A DNA stretch of 64,000 nt, from positions 62,001 to 126,000 of the forward strand of contig CAJTLT010000004.1 in NCBI GenBank assembly GCA_910577375.1. The letters run 5' to 3'. The notes beneath the pieces were generated by a model. It did no database searches, was not told the DNA's origin, and saw only the letters and a list, made by a program, of their open reading frames with translations. Positions 34,746-41,638 of this stretch are shown one piece after another; within the stretch, counting starts at the first letter, position 1, and each line of letters opens with the position of its first letter. The position numbers and the translations under genes are program-made. Source of the DNA: an uncultured Christensenella sp. GTDB lineage: Bacteria; Bacillota; Clostridia; Christensenellales; Borkfalkiaceae.

Positions 34746-34755
34746 TAGCGTTGCC
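34729..34755 (-). terminator. Terminator of the LytTR/AgrC-type operon
   Basis: Perfect eight-bp stem GGCAACGC / GCGTTGCC with seven-base loop followed by TTTTAT on the minus strand. It overlaps the -35 of the next promoter. Confidence 0.7.
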
Positions 34756-34814
34756 ATAATATTGCATTTTCTGTCCTAACCTTTCGTGAAAGTATTGTGA
34801 AATTATAAGTTTGC

Positions 34815-34828
34815 GTCAAACGGTTAAA
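34815..34828. promoter_or_regulatory. Second LacI-type site upstream of the esterase promoter
   Basis: On the minus strand TTTAACCGTTTGAC agrees with GTTAACCGTTTAAC at 12 of 14 positions. It overlaps the last codons of the histidine kinase gene and lies 122 bases (centre to centre) from the site at 34693-34706, a distance that would allow looping. Confidence 0.5.
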
Positions 34829-36182
34829 AAGCGACGGTTAAAAATTTTTCGCATTTGGGTTTTTCGGGGAACATAATTTTCAAATCGAACACCCCTCTTT
34901 CCGCCGTGAAAAACAATTCCCCGCCGTATTTGCGTACGAGCATCTGCATACTTTTCACGCCGAAGCCGTGGACGGATTTATCCTCTTTGCTGGTTACGGG
35001 AACGCCGTTGCGGAGAGTGATTTCGCCCTCGAAATAGTTGGTGCAGTTTATCATAATCATTCCCGCTTTGCGAGAGACGGTTAGCCCGATTACGCGCTTT
35101 TCTTTATCGGCTATATTGCTGACCGCCTGCATTGCGTTGGAAAGCATATTGCCGAAAAGAGAATACAGTTCCGATTCGGACATAAAGCCGAAACCGCCGC
35201 TGTCTATCATACACGTGAGTTTTATATTTCGTTTTAAGCACAGAAGGCTTTTTTCCGATATGAGCACGTCGATAGGGTCGCAGCCGGTGGAAACCTTGCT
35301 ATCGTAAATTGCGACGGCTTGTTCTATTTCTTTTAGCTCGTCGGCGGAGACGCCGTCTTCCGCAAGCCTGAGCGAGTGGATTTTATGCTTTAAGTCGTGG
35401 CATTTGACGTTTATCAAATCTATGTTTGCTTTTGAGATTTCGTATTGCTGTTTATCCTGCGCCCAAAGGCGACGAACGGTTTCTATATCGTCGCGCAGGC
35501 CACTGTTTTCAAACATACCCGAAAGTATTGCCAGCACGAGAACGTTGCCCAGCACGGCAAAGCAATAATTAACGATGCTTAACCCGAAGCTCTGCCACCA
35601 GTAAACGTTTGTGAAAGCGCATAAAATCAGCGTGACGCAAAGGGAAACCGCGGATATGAGCAAAACGTTGCTGTTATAGATATTTTCAAGCCCCTTTGCG
35701 TTTATGCGCCTTACGAACAAGAAATAAGCCAGAACAAACGAAACCAGACAGAACGGCCAAAACAGTATGTTGTAAGCGGCGTCGTAATTGCCGATACTTT
35801 CAGAAAGACGCCAGACGAGACCCGTGATTTCGCAGAGGGACATTATTCTGTATATTGCGTTTTGCAGCGAGTACGCCGCCACTCCGCACAGAATAAGAAT
35901 TTTCCACTGCCCGTAAAAGCACATTTTTAATATGACGATTGTAAAAGCGAACAGCACGAGATAGGGAAGCGCGCCGACAAGGGGGATTTCCGGCAGAAAG
36001 AACTGAACGCATGACGTAACAAAAGTAAGCGCCGCAAGGCATAATAATCCCGCGGCAAGCCTGACAAGAAACAAAGGCTTTCTTTTCAGTTTATATACAA
36101 ATAATATTTCGGCAAGTATAAGCTGAACGAGAAACCCCGAATAAACCCGCGAAAAATAGTACAAAACTATTTCAATATTCAT
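34824..36182 (-). CDS. AgrC-type sensor histidine kinase (GHKL ATPase)
   Basis: 452 residues. The first about 230 contain six or seven transmembrane segments, then a coiled-coil region (RRLWAQDKQQYEISKANIDLI) and the phosphoacceptor His in VKCHDLKHKIHSLRL, the HDLKH form typical of AgrC/LytS-like kinases. The ATP-binding end has NMLSNAMQAVSN (N box) and HGFGVKSMQMLVRKYGGE (G box). It overlaps its response regulator gene by four bases. No agrB or agrD-like peptide gene is in the neighbourhood, so the signal is unknown. Target genes may include the following esterase/CBM/GH3 cluster, which is inference from position only. Confidence 0.9.
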   Translation of the reverse strand: MNIEIVLYYFSRVYSGFLVQLILAEILFVYKLKRKPLFLVRLAAGLLCLAALTFVTSCVQFFLPEIPLVGALPYLVLFAFTIVILKMCFYGQWKILILCGVAAYSLQNAIYRIMSLCEITGLVWRLSESIGNYDAAYNILFWPFCLVSFVLAYFLFVRRINAKGLENIYNSNVLLISAVSLCVTLILCAFTNVYWWQSFGLSIVNYCFAVLGNVLVLAILSGMFENSGLRDDIETVRRLWAQDKQQYEISKANIDLINVKCHDLKHKIHSLRLAEDGVSADELKEIEQAVAIYDSKVSTGCDPIDVLISEKSLLCLKRNIKLTCMIDSGGFGFMSESELYSLFGNMLSNAMQAVSNIADKEKRVIGLTVSRKAGMIMINCTNYFEGEITLRNGVPVTSKEDKSVHGFGVKSMQMLVRKYGGELFFTAERGVFDLKIMFPEKPKCEKFLTVAF

Positions 36183-36895
36183 TCGAAGCCGCCGTCCCCT
36201 TTATACAAATCCATAAGTTCTTTTATGAACTGTTTGCGGCGCGGGTGGCTTATTTTCAAGGTATATCCCGCGACCTTTAAATCGTAGCCCTGCAAAGAAT
36301 CTATAAAACGGCTGTTAACAATATAGCAACTGTTGCAACGCAAAAAGCCGTTGTTTTTGAGCTTTTTTTCCACCTCTGAAAGGGTGCCGCGCATTTCGAG
36401 AACACCGTCTACAAGCTGATATTTAAGCTGGTGTCCCATTACTTCCACAAAAATAATTTTATCGGTGGAAAGGCAAGTGAACCCGCCGTTGACGGTTACT
36501 ATGACCGAGCGCGCCTCTTTTGTGCGCGCAACGTTTACCGCCTTGTGCATTTTAAGGCTGAAATCGGCATACGACAGGGGCTTTATCATAAAATCGAGAG
36601 CGTCTACCTCGTACCCCTTTTGGGCGTACTGAGCCATTCTCGTAACGAATATCAGGGTTACGGCTTTATCCCTGTCGCGCAGGCGGCGCGCCGTTTCAAG
36701 ACCGTTCATGCCCGTAAGTTCTATATCGAGAAAAACGATAGAATAGATTGCGCGGCGGTACTTTTCAATAAATTCTTCCCCCGAAGTGAAATGAACTATG
36801 TCGAATTTAATATCCTTTTCCGCGCCGTATTTTTGCAGACAGGTTTTAAGGAGTTCCGCTGATTTTATATCGTCTTCAACAATTGCTACGTTCAT
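36179..36895 (-). CDS. LytTR-family response regulator
   Basis: 238 residues. Receiver domain 1-120: acidic EDD (7-9), phosphoacceptor Asp57 in FLDIEL, Thr in FVTRM and Lys in FMIKPL. The LytTR DNA-binding domain (about 135-230) ends in the typical FLRCNSCYIVNSRFIDSLQGYDLKV and LKISHPRRKQFIKEL. The kinase gene starts inside its stop codon, so they form one operon. LytTR regulators bind imperfect direct repeats; I could not pick out a convincing pair upstream. The 180-base gap between this gene and the tRNA-Arg terminator shows nothing else. Confidence 0.93.
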   Translation of the reverse strand: MNVAIVEDDIKSAELLKTCLQKYGAEKDIKFDIVHFTSGEEFIEKYRRAIYSIVFLDIELTGMNGLETARRLRDRDKAVTLIFVTRMAQYAQKGYEVDALDFMIKPLSYADFSLKMHKAVNVARTKEARSVIVTVNGGFTCLSTDKIIFVEVMGHQLKYQLVDGVLEMRGTLSEVEKKLKNNGFLRCNSCYIVNSRFIDSLQGYDLKVAGYTLKISHPRRKQFIKELMDLYKGDGGFE

Positions 36896-37040
36896 TTAAA
36901 CCACCGTTTTAACACTATCTTGTGTAATTCAATATTTTTAAGATTATAACATTGATATTTTTTTCAATCAATATCCGCAAAAGAATTTGCCCCAAACTTG
37001 CAAAATCTGTCCTAAACTTAAAAATATGTTTGTATATGAA

Positions 37041-37075
37041 ACGCCCTCCGCAAAATACGGAGGGCGTTTTTATTT
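37041..37075. terminator. Terminator downstream of tRNA-Arg
   Basis: Perfect ten-bp stem ACGCCCTCCG / CGGAGGGCGT with a seven-base loop; U-run on the plus side is stronger than on the minus side. The tRNA transcript (minus) ends here directly after its CCA. Confidence 0.75.
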
Positions 37076-37152
37076 TGGTGCGCCCGAATGGATTCGAACC
37101 ATCGGCACCGAGCGTCGGAGGCTCGTGCTCTATCCAACTGAGCTACGGACGC
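37076..37152 (-). tRNA. tRNA-Arg (anticodon CCG), CCA encoded
   Basis: Reading the minus strand, a full cloverleaf folds: acceptor GCGTCCG with CGGGCGC (one T-G pair), D arm GCTC/GAGC, anticodon stem CGAGC/GCTCG with loop CTCCGAC, and T arm with TTCGAAT. The anticodon CCG reads CGG (Arg). The discriminator A is followed by encoded CCA at 37078-37076. Confidence 0.95.
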
Positions 37153-37171
37153 ATATTTAATTTGTTGATTT

Positions 37172-37247
37172 GTCGGTACCGAGCGTAAGCACGTTTGTGC
37201 TTCGGTTCGACGGAGATTTGTGCTCTATCTTACCGAGCTACGGAGAC
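37172..37247 (-). pseudogene. Degenerate tRNA-Arg copy upstream of the intact tRNA
   Basis: The first 37 bases read from 37247 agree with the adjacent tRNA-Arg at 29 positions: acceptor-like GTCTCCG, intact D arm GCTC/GAGC and the anticodon CTCCG. Then about 24 unrelated bases, which include the self-complementary AAGCAC/GTGCTT, interrupt before ACGCTCGGTACCGA, which matches the 3' anticodon arm and variable region of the intact gene at 13 of 14. The T arm and 3' acceptor strand are missing and the anticodon stem cannot pair, so no normal tRNA can form. It ends 19 bases before the intact tRNA. Confidence 0.75.
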
Positions 37248-37369
37248 GTAATGCGTTTTGAGAGTTTTTAACCGAAAGAAACGTTTTTGTAATTTGTTTC
37301 GGCGGGGCAATTATTCTTTCCGCCCCGACTAAGGGTTATCAATCCATATATGCCCGCGTATTTAAGTTT

Positions 37370-37552
37370 TTACGCCCGAACAAACGCATTCAAATCAGCG
37401 TTGTAAAAATATCCTATTACAGAAAGGCGGGAACTGATTTCTTCTTGCGGAACGTCTTCTTCCCCGCACAAATCTTCAAGCGAGGAATATACGTCTCTCA
37501 GTTTTGTATTGACGAGCGAAAGCAAAATAAAATCGTCGGCGGGTAAAATCAT
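37370..37552 (-). CDS. DUF4250 family small protein
   Basis: 60 residues from ATG 37552. The form MILPADDFILLSLVNTKLRDVYSSLEDLC...IGYFYNADLNAFV is that of DUF4250, a small protein common in Clostridia with no known function. It has no signal or membrane segment, so it is cytoplasmic. Six more open codons upstream (to 37570) lack any feature. It diverges from mnmA; the 85 bases between hold the mnmA promoter. A weak GC hairpin (37301-37327) downstream may end its transcript. Confidence 0.8.
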   Translation of the reverse strand: MILPADDFILLSLVNTKLRDVYSSLEDLCGEEDVPQEEISSRLSVIGYFYNADLNAFVRA

Positions 37553-37580
37553 ACGGACATTATAACACAATTTGTTTTAA

Positions 37581-37609
37581 TTGCAAATATTAAACGGCTG
37601 TGTTACAAT
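37581..37609 (+). promoter_or_regulatory. Promoter of mnmA
   Basis: TTGCAA (37581-37586), 17 bases, TACAAT (37604-37609). It argues that mnmA translation begins at 37638 and not further upstream. Confidence 0.75.
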
Positions 37610-37637
37610 AATTAAAATTATTTTTACGGAAAACGTT

Positions 37638-38711
37638 ATGCAGAAAACTGTTGTTGTGGGCATGAGCGGGGGCGTGGATTCCTCCGTTGCCGCCTATATT
37701 TTAAAAGAACGCGGTTACAACGTAATCGGGCTTTATATGATGAACTGGGAAGAAACCGACCCCGACGGCGCGTGCAGCGCGGAAAGCGATTTTGCGGACG
37801 TGCGCAGGGTGTGCGGGGCGTTAAACGTGCCATATTACAGCGTTAATTTCGCAAAACAGTATATGGAGCGGGTGTTTTCCCACTTCCTTTCGGAGTATAG
37901 GGCGGGCAGAACGCCCAACCCCGACGTTTTGTGCAACCGCGAAATAAAATTCGGTCCCTTCCGCGAATACGCTTTGAGTTTGGGCGCGGACTATATCGCA
38001 ACGGGGCACTATTGCGGAATAGAGCATAAAGACGGCATAACCCGACTGAAAAAGGCGGTTGACGCGAACAAAGACCAAACCTATTTTTTAAATCAGGTAC
38101 GGGAATATCAGCTGAATAACGTGGTTTTTCCTCTTTCGGATATGCCTAAAAGCGAGGTTCGCGCAATCGCGGAAAAGACGGGGCTTGCTACGGCAAAGAA
38201 AAAGGATTCCACCGGAATTTGCTTTATAGGCGAGCGCAACTTCCGCAGGTTTTTGCAAAACTATCTGCCTGCGCAGCACGGAAAAATAATTACCCTTGAC
38301 GGCGAAGAGGTCGGCGAACACATAGGGCTTATGTATTATACTTTGGGTCAGCGCAAAGGGCTTGACCTTGGAGGAAAACGCGGCGAGGAAGGGCGTTGGT
38401 TTGTTGTTAAAAAGGATTTGGAAAACAACGTTTTATACGTATCCCACGGCGACGAAAGCCCTTTATATTCAAAGGCGTGCCGCGTTACTGGCTTGAATTG
38501 GATAGGATATATACCCGAACGAACTGTTTATTGTACCGCGAAATTCAGATACAGACAGCCCGAACAGAAAGTAAAAGTAACGGTTGAAAACGGCAATGCG
38601 CTGGTTGAGTTCGCCGAGCCGCAGCGTGCGGTTACCGAGGGGCAATACGCAGTGTTTTACGACGAAAATTATTGCCTCGGGGGCGGAGTAATCGAAGAAG
38701 TTTATTATTGA
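37638..38711 (+). CDS. mnmA: tRNA-specific 2-thiouridylase
   Basis: 357 residues from ATG 37638; upstream in-frame codons overlap the promoter. The PP-loop motif GMSGGVDSS (8-16) binds ATP. The two catalytic cysteines are in NPDVLCNREIKFG and in DSTGICFIGERNF. MnmA thiolates U34 in tRNA-Lys, Glu and Gln using persulfide sulphur from a cysteine desulfurase; no desulfurase gene is beside it here. The remaining blocks GHYCGIEH and KDQTYFLNQV are typical. It is on the plus strand, facing the fork if the origin is at 62-64 kb. It ends at a strong terminator. Confidence 0.96.
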   Translation: MQKTVVVGMSGGVDSSVAAYILKERGYNVIGLYMMNWEETDPDGACSAESDFADVRRVCGALNVPYYSVNFAKQYMERVFSHFLSEYRAGRTPNPDVLCNREIKFGPFREYALSLGADYIATGHYCGIEHKDGITRLKKAVDANKDQTYFLNQVREYQLNNVVFPLSDMPKSEVRAIAEKTGLATAKKKDSTGICFIGERNFRRFLQNYLPAQHGKIITLDGEEVGEHIGLMYYTLGQRKGLDLGGKRGEEGRWFVVKKDLENNVLYVSHGDESPLYSKACRVTGLNWIGYIPERTVYCTAKFRYRQPEQKVKVTVENGNALVEFAEPQRAVTEGQYAVFYDENYCLGGGVIEEVYY

Positions 38712-38742
38712 TTTTTACGGACTTATAAAAATTAAAAATACA

Positions 38743-38786
38743 AAAACGCCCGCGCCGACGGATAATCCGTCGGCGCGGGCGTTTTT
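38743..38786. terminator. Bidirectional terminator between mnmA and the XRE gene
   Basis: Perfect stem of about 19 bp (AAAACGCCCGCGCCGACGG with its complement), five-base loop and U-run on both strands. Confidence 0.85.
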
Positions 38787-38827
38787 TATAACAAATTTCG
38801 TTTTTCAGTTTCTGTCAAGCTTGTTTT

Positions 38828-39151
38828 TCAATTTCTGTCCAGCCATAGTTCAATAGATTCCGCAACCCTGCTTTTGCCGAGTTTACCGAGCTTTCTGTAT
38901 CCCGCCAGAAGCGAAATCTCTTCAGCGGTAAGAACAGAGGAAGTTTTTAAAATTTCCTGTTCTTCTTCTCTGCCCAGAAGGTAATCGACGCTGACGTCGA
39001 AATAATCAGCGAATTTAATCAGGCATTCGTAAGGCGCCTGCCTTATTCCGTTTTCGTAATTTGCTATAGTGCCCGCGTTCATTTGCAAATCTTCGGCAAC
39101 TTTGCTGCGCTTTAATCCGCACTCCATACGTAATTCTTTTAATCTGAACAT
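38828..39151 (-). CDS. XRE-family repressor divergent from the TM2 gene
   Basis: 107 residues with helix-turn-helix LKELRMECGLKRSKVAEDLQMNAGTIANYENG (5-36), then CLIKFADYFDVSVDYLLG. The C-terminal 40 residues (SVLTAEEISLLAGYRKLGKLGKSRVAESIELWL) are predicted helical and akin to those of the XRE protein at 24731. The promoter -10 on the minus strand (TATAAT within 39172-39178) overlaps one of three TACAAAATG-type sites, so it probably represses itself and the divergent genes for TM2 and DUF2752 proteins. Confidence 0.88.
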   Translation of the reverse strand: MFRLKELRMECGLKRSKVAEDLQMNAGTIANYENGIRQAPYECLIKFADYFDVSVDYLLGREEEQEILKTSSVLTAEEISLLAGYRKLGKLGKSRVAESIELWLDRN

Positions 39152-39174
39152 TTTTCACCCTTTTGAAAGCATTA

Positions 39175-39300
39175 TACAAAATGTGCGAATTGCGCGCATT
39201 AAACAATTCAAAACGGTTGACTTTTCGCTTGTTCTTTATTAAAATAATACAAAATGAACGATTATTCGACAAAAATTTTGCTATAATCAATCGTTTTGTA
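39175..39300. promoter_or_regulatory. Three operator-like repeats between divergent XRE and TM2 genes
   Basis: TACAAAATG occurs at 39175-39183 and 39248-39256, and CGTTTTGTA (inverse of TACAAAACG) at 39292-39300. The last two lie in an imperfect inverted repeat of 18-base arms (15 of 18 matching). The first covers the XRE gene's -10 and the second starts three bases after the TM2 promoter -10, both fitting positions for repression. Confidence 0.65.
39217..39245 (+). promoter_or_regulatory. Promoter of the TM2-DUF2752 gene pair
   Basis: TTGACT (39217-39222), 17 bases, TAAAAT (39240-39245), giving a leader of about 70 bases before ATG 39322. Confidence 0.7.
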
Positions 39301-39321
39301 ACATTTTAAGGAGAGTAAAAA

Positions 39322-39660
39322 ATGAAAGAAGAAAGTGTAAGACAAATTTTAAGCATGGTAAGCGACAAGCTTCCCGAAGAAAAACTTATGGTGCTGAAAA
39401 ACAAGCTGGCTGACGCCGACGACAGCAAATACGATGAGATTGCATGCGCAAACCTACACAATCCCACCCATATTTTACTGTTTTCGATTTTCCTCGGCGG
39501 ATTCGGCGTTGACCGTTTTATGATTGGCGACGTCGGTCTTGGCGTGGCTAAGCTTTTGTTCGGCTGGCTGACTTGCGGAATCTGGCCGCTCATAGATATA
39601 TTTATGAGCTACAAGAGTTCTAAGGAGAAAAACTTCAACAAGCTCATGAATTTACTTTAA
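39322..39660 (+). CDS. TM2-domain membrane protein
   Basis: 112 residues: a soluble N-terminal part (1-48, including the acidic block LADADDSKYDEIACAN), followed by a TM2 domain with two transmembrane segments, HILLFSIFLGGFGVDRFMIGDVGLGVAKLL and WLTCGIWPLIDIFM. TM2 proteins are small membrane proteins of mostly unknown role. AAGGAGAG precedes the ATG. Its TAA overlaps the ATG of the DUF2752 gene, so the pair is translationally coupled. The divergent XRE gene likely controls it. Confidence 0.9.
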   Translation: MKEESVRQILSMVSDKLPEEKLMVLKNKLADADDSKYDEIACANLHNPTHILLFSIFLGGFGVDRFMIGDVGLGVAKLLFGWLTCGIWPLIDIFMSYKSSKEKNFNKLMNLL

Positions 39661-39983
39661 TGGTAAAAAAAATAGCCCTGCATATTCTTTATCTGGCGGT
39701 AATCGCGGCGTATGCTTTTTTGATAGGCTGTCCGCTGAAAAGATTTACGGGGTTTGACTGCGCGTTCTGCGGAATGACAAGAGCGCATCTCGCGTTTTTT
39801 AGCGGAAATTTCAAAGAGGCTTTCGCCTATCACGAGCTTTTCTTTTTAGGTATACCGTTTTTTTTAGGCATTGCGCATATGCGGATTTTCAAAAGGCGCA
39901 GGGCTTTATACGTTGCGGATATCTGTTTTGTGGTTTTGTGCGCGGTCGGGTTTATCGTAAGGTACATAATAATTCTTATATAA
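39660..39983 (+). CDS. DUF2752 membrane protein
   Basis: 107 residues with three transmembrane segments. The family signature GCPLKRFTGFDCAFCGMTRAHLAFFSGNFKEAFAYH is clear: the Cys/Gly/Met/Thr/Arg block is the hallmark of DUF2752. Function is unknown in general; Cys residues C22, C33 and C36 might bind metal or heme, which is a guess. It starts within the TAATG overlap with the TM2 gene and is followed by a strong bidirectional terminator. TM2 and DUF2752 proteins are often encoded together, from general knowledge. Confidence 0.88.
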   Translation: MVKKIALHILYLAVIAAYAFLIGCPLKRFTGFDCAFCGMTRAHLAFFSGNFKEAFAYHELFFLGIPFFLGIAHMRIFKRRRALYVADICFVVLCAVGFIVRYIIILI

Positions 39984-39985
39984 TA

Positions 39986-40016
39986 AAAACAGGCGGATTG
40001 TTATCCGCCTGTTTTT
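39986..40016. terminator. Bidirectional terminator between DUF2752 and pdxY
   Basis: Perfect stem AAAAACAGGCGGAT / ATCCGCCTGTTTTT with a four-base loop between convergent genes. Confidence 0.85.
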
Positions 40017-40019
40017 ATG

Positions 40020-40820
40020 TTATTTGCGCGTTTTTAATATTTTCTCAAACTGTACTCCGTAAAAATGCCCTTCGTCGGTATTCCTAATGCAATCGGCAAC
40101 AAAATCCGCGGCGGTATCGCACGACTTATGCGCCCCATTGCCTAACAGATAGTTCGCAGTAAACACCGCGGCGAATATATCGCCCGTGCCGTGTTTTTTT
40201 ACGGGCAGAAGATTATGCCATAATATTTCCCCACGCTTGTTTCCGCTTATAAATTCGCCTATTTTACCGTCGATTTCCGCGCCTGTTATAATTATTTTTG
40301 CCTTGGTCAGCTTTTTCAGTTCTTCTATAAGGCGGCATACGAACGCGCCGTCGTAAGTTTCTTTGTATTCGGTTCCCGTCAGAAAGCACGCTTCCGTAAC
40401 GTTGGGCAATATAATGTCCGCTTTGCTTATAAGCTTGCGCATGCCCGCGACGTAATTCAAATCGAATCCGCCGTAAAGCTTGCCGTTATCCCCGAACACG
40501 GGGTCTATAATCACGCTTGCCCCTTCCGCCGAAAACTTATCGAAACAGCTTTCGGCAACCGCCATAAGCTCCTCTTTGCCGAGATATCCCAACAGAAACG
40601 CATCGAATTTAAAACCGTTGTTTTCCCACTCGCGGAAGATGTTTTTCGTTTCTTGCGTCAAGTCGAGATAGCTCCAGCTTTTGAACATTGTGTGGTTGGA
40701 CAGTACCGCCGTAGGAAGAACGCAGGTTTCTATTCCGTAAGCGGACAATATCGGCAACGCCACCGTAAGCGAACATTGCCCCACGCAAGACAAATCCTGC
40801 ATTGTTAAAATTCTTTTCAT
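40020..40820 (-). CDS. pdxY: Pyridoxal/pyridoxamine kinase
   Basis: 266 residues from ATG 40820, with GAGG upstream. It belongs to the ribokinase-fold vitamin B6 kinases: RILTMQDLSCVGQCSLTVALPILSAYG is the typical start, VLPTAVLSNHTMF the lid, VIIDPVFGDNGKLY the metal/ATP-binding middle and LLPVKKHGTGDIFAAVFTA the anion hole with catalytic Asp in GTGD. It phosphorylates pyridoxal or related vitamers to supply PLP, used by several enzymes in this window (ThrC, both aminotransferases, the decarboxylase). It lies at the end of the rsmI operon with an eight-base gap. Confidence 0.9.
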   Translation of the reverse strand: MKRILTMQDLSCVGQCSLTVALPILSAYGIETCVLPTAVLSNHTMFKSWSYLDLTQETKNIFREWENNGFKFDAFLLGYLGKEELMAVAESCFDKFSAEGASVIIDPVFGDNGKLYGGFDLNYVAGMRKLISKADIILPNVTEACFLTGTEYKETYDGAFVCRLIEELKKLTKAKIIITGAEIDGKIGEFISGNKRGEILWHNLLPVKKHGTGDIFAAVFTANYLLGNGAHKSCDTAADFVADCIRNTDEGHFYGVQFEKILKTRK

Positions 40821-40828
40821 AATATACC

Positions 40829-41632
40829 TCAATCTATATCCAAAGCGATTTTATAAATTTCCGATTTGGGAACGCCGCGGTCTTTTGCGACTTGCTTTAC
40901 CGCGTCTTTTTTATCCATTCCCCCCGAAATATAGTGCAATAAATGCTCTTTTTCCGTTAAAGCGTTCAACTCGTTTTCTCCGCTTGCGCCCTCCACCAAA
41001 AGCACGTATTCTCCGCGCTTTTCGCCTTGCAGACCCTGCGAAAGATTAAAACGGACCGCTTCTTCGTGCATCTTTGTAATTTCCCTTACCGCACAGGCGC
41101 GTCTTTCGCCGAAAACAGCGTAAACGGCGGATATATCGCGGTCTACGTCCTGCGGGGCGACATGGAAAACCGTTGTTATATCGAGATTTTTATACTTTTC
41201 CAACAGCCGCTTTTTTTCACCCGCTTTATCGGGGAGAAAGCCTATAAAAGCAAATCTGTCAGCAGGCAATGCGGACAATACAAGCGCGGAAAGCGCAGCG
41301 TTTGCACCGGGGATGACGGTAAAGGGCGCGCCTTCTTCCGTTAAAACTTTACACACCGTGTTGCCCGGGTCCGAAATGACGGGCATGCCCGCATCCGAAA
41401 TTACAGCTATTTCTTTACCCTCTTTATGGGCGGCGAGGATTTTTAAAGCCGCTTCCCTTTCGTTGAATTTATGGCACGGATAAAGCGGTTTTTTTATTTC
41501 GTAAGCGTTTAAAAGTTTTAACGAATGCCGAGTGTCTTCGCAAAAAATCACGTCGGCGGCGCGCAAGGTTTCAAGCGCGCGCAAGGTTATATCTTTTAAA
41601 TTGCCTATAGGGGTTGCAACAAAGTAAATCAT
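40829..41632 (-). CDS. rsmI: 16S rRNA (cytidine-2'-O-)-methyltransferase
   Basis: 267 residues from ATG 41632 (a GTG two codons earlier is the alternative). It 2'-O-methylates C1402 of 16S rRNA with SAM. The tetrapyrrole-methylase-fold signatures are IYFVATPIGNLKDITLRALETL, FCEDTRHSLKLL, VISDAGMPVISDPG and IPGANAALSALVLS. The C-terminal part (GMDKKDAVKQVAKDRGVPKSEIYK) is the small helical domain of YabC/YraL proteins. It lies in the tmk-holB-ricT neighbourhood, as in Bacillus, downstream of the ABC exporter. Confidence 0.95.
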   Translation of the reverse strand: MIYFVATPIGNLKDITLRALETLRAADVIFCEDTRHSLKLLNAYEIKKPLYPCHKFNEREAALKILAAHKEGKEIAVISDAGMPVISDPGNTVCKVLTEEGAPFTVIPGANAALSALVLSALPADRFAFIGFLPDKAGEKKRLLEKYKNLDITTVFHVAPQDVDRDISAVYAVFGERRACAVREITKMHEEAVRFNLSQGLQGEKRGEYVLLVEGASGENELNALTEKEHLLHYISGGMDKKDAVKQVAKDRGVPKSEIYKIALDID

Positions 41633-41638
41633 AGACAC

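Noticed and set aside
34816..34845. Repeated ACGGTTAAAAA as a LytTR binding pair
   Set aside because: Spacing and bases do not fit the LytTR consensus, and the first copy is better explained as a LacI-type half-site.
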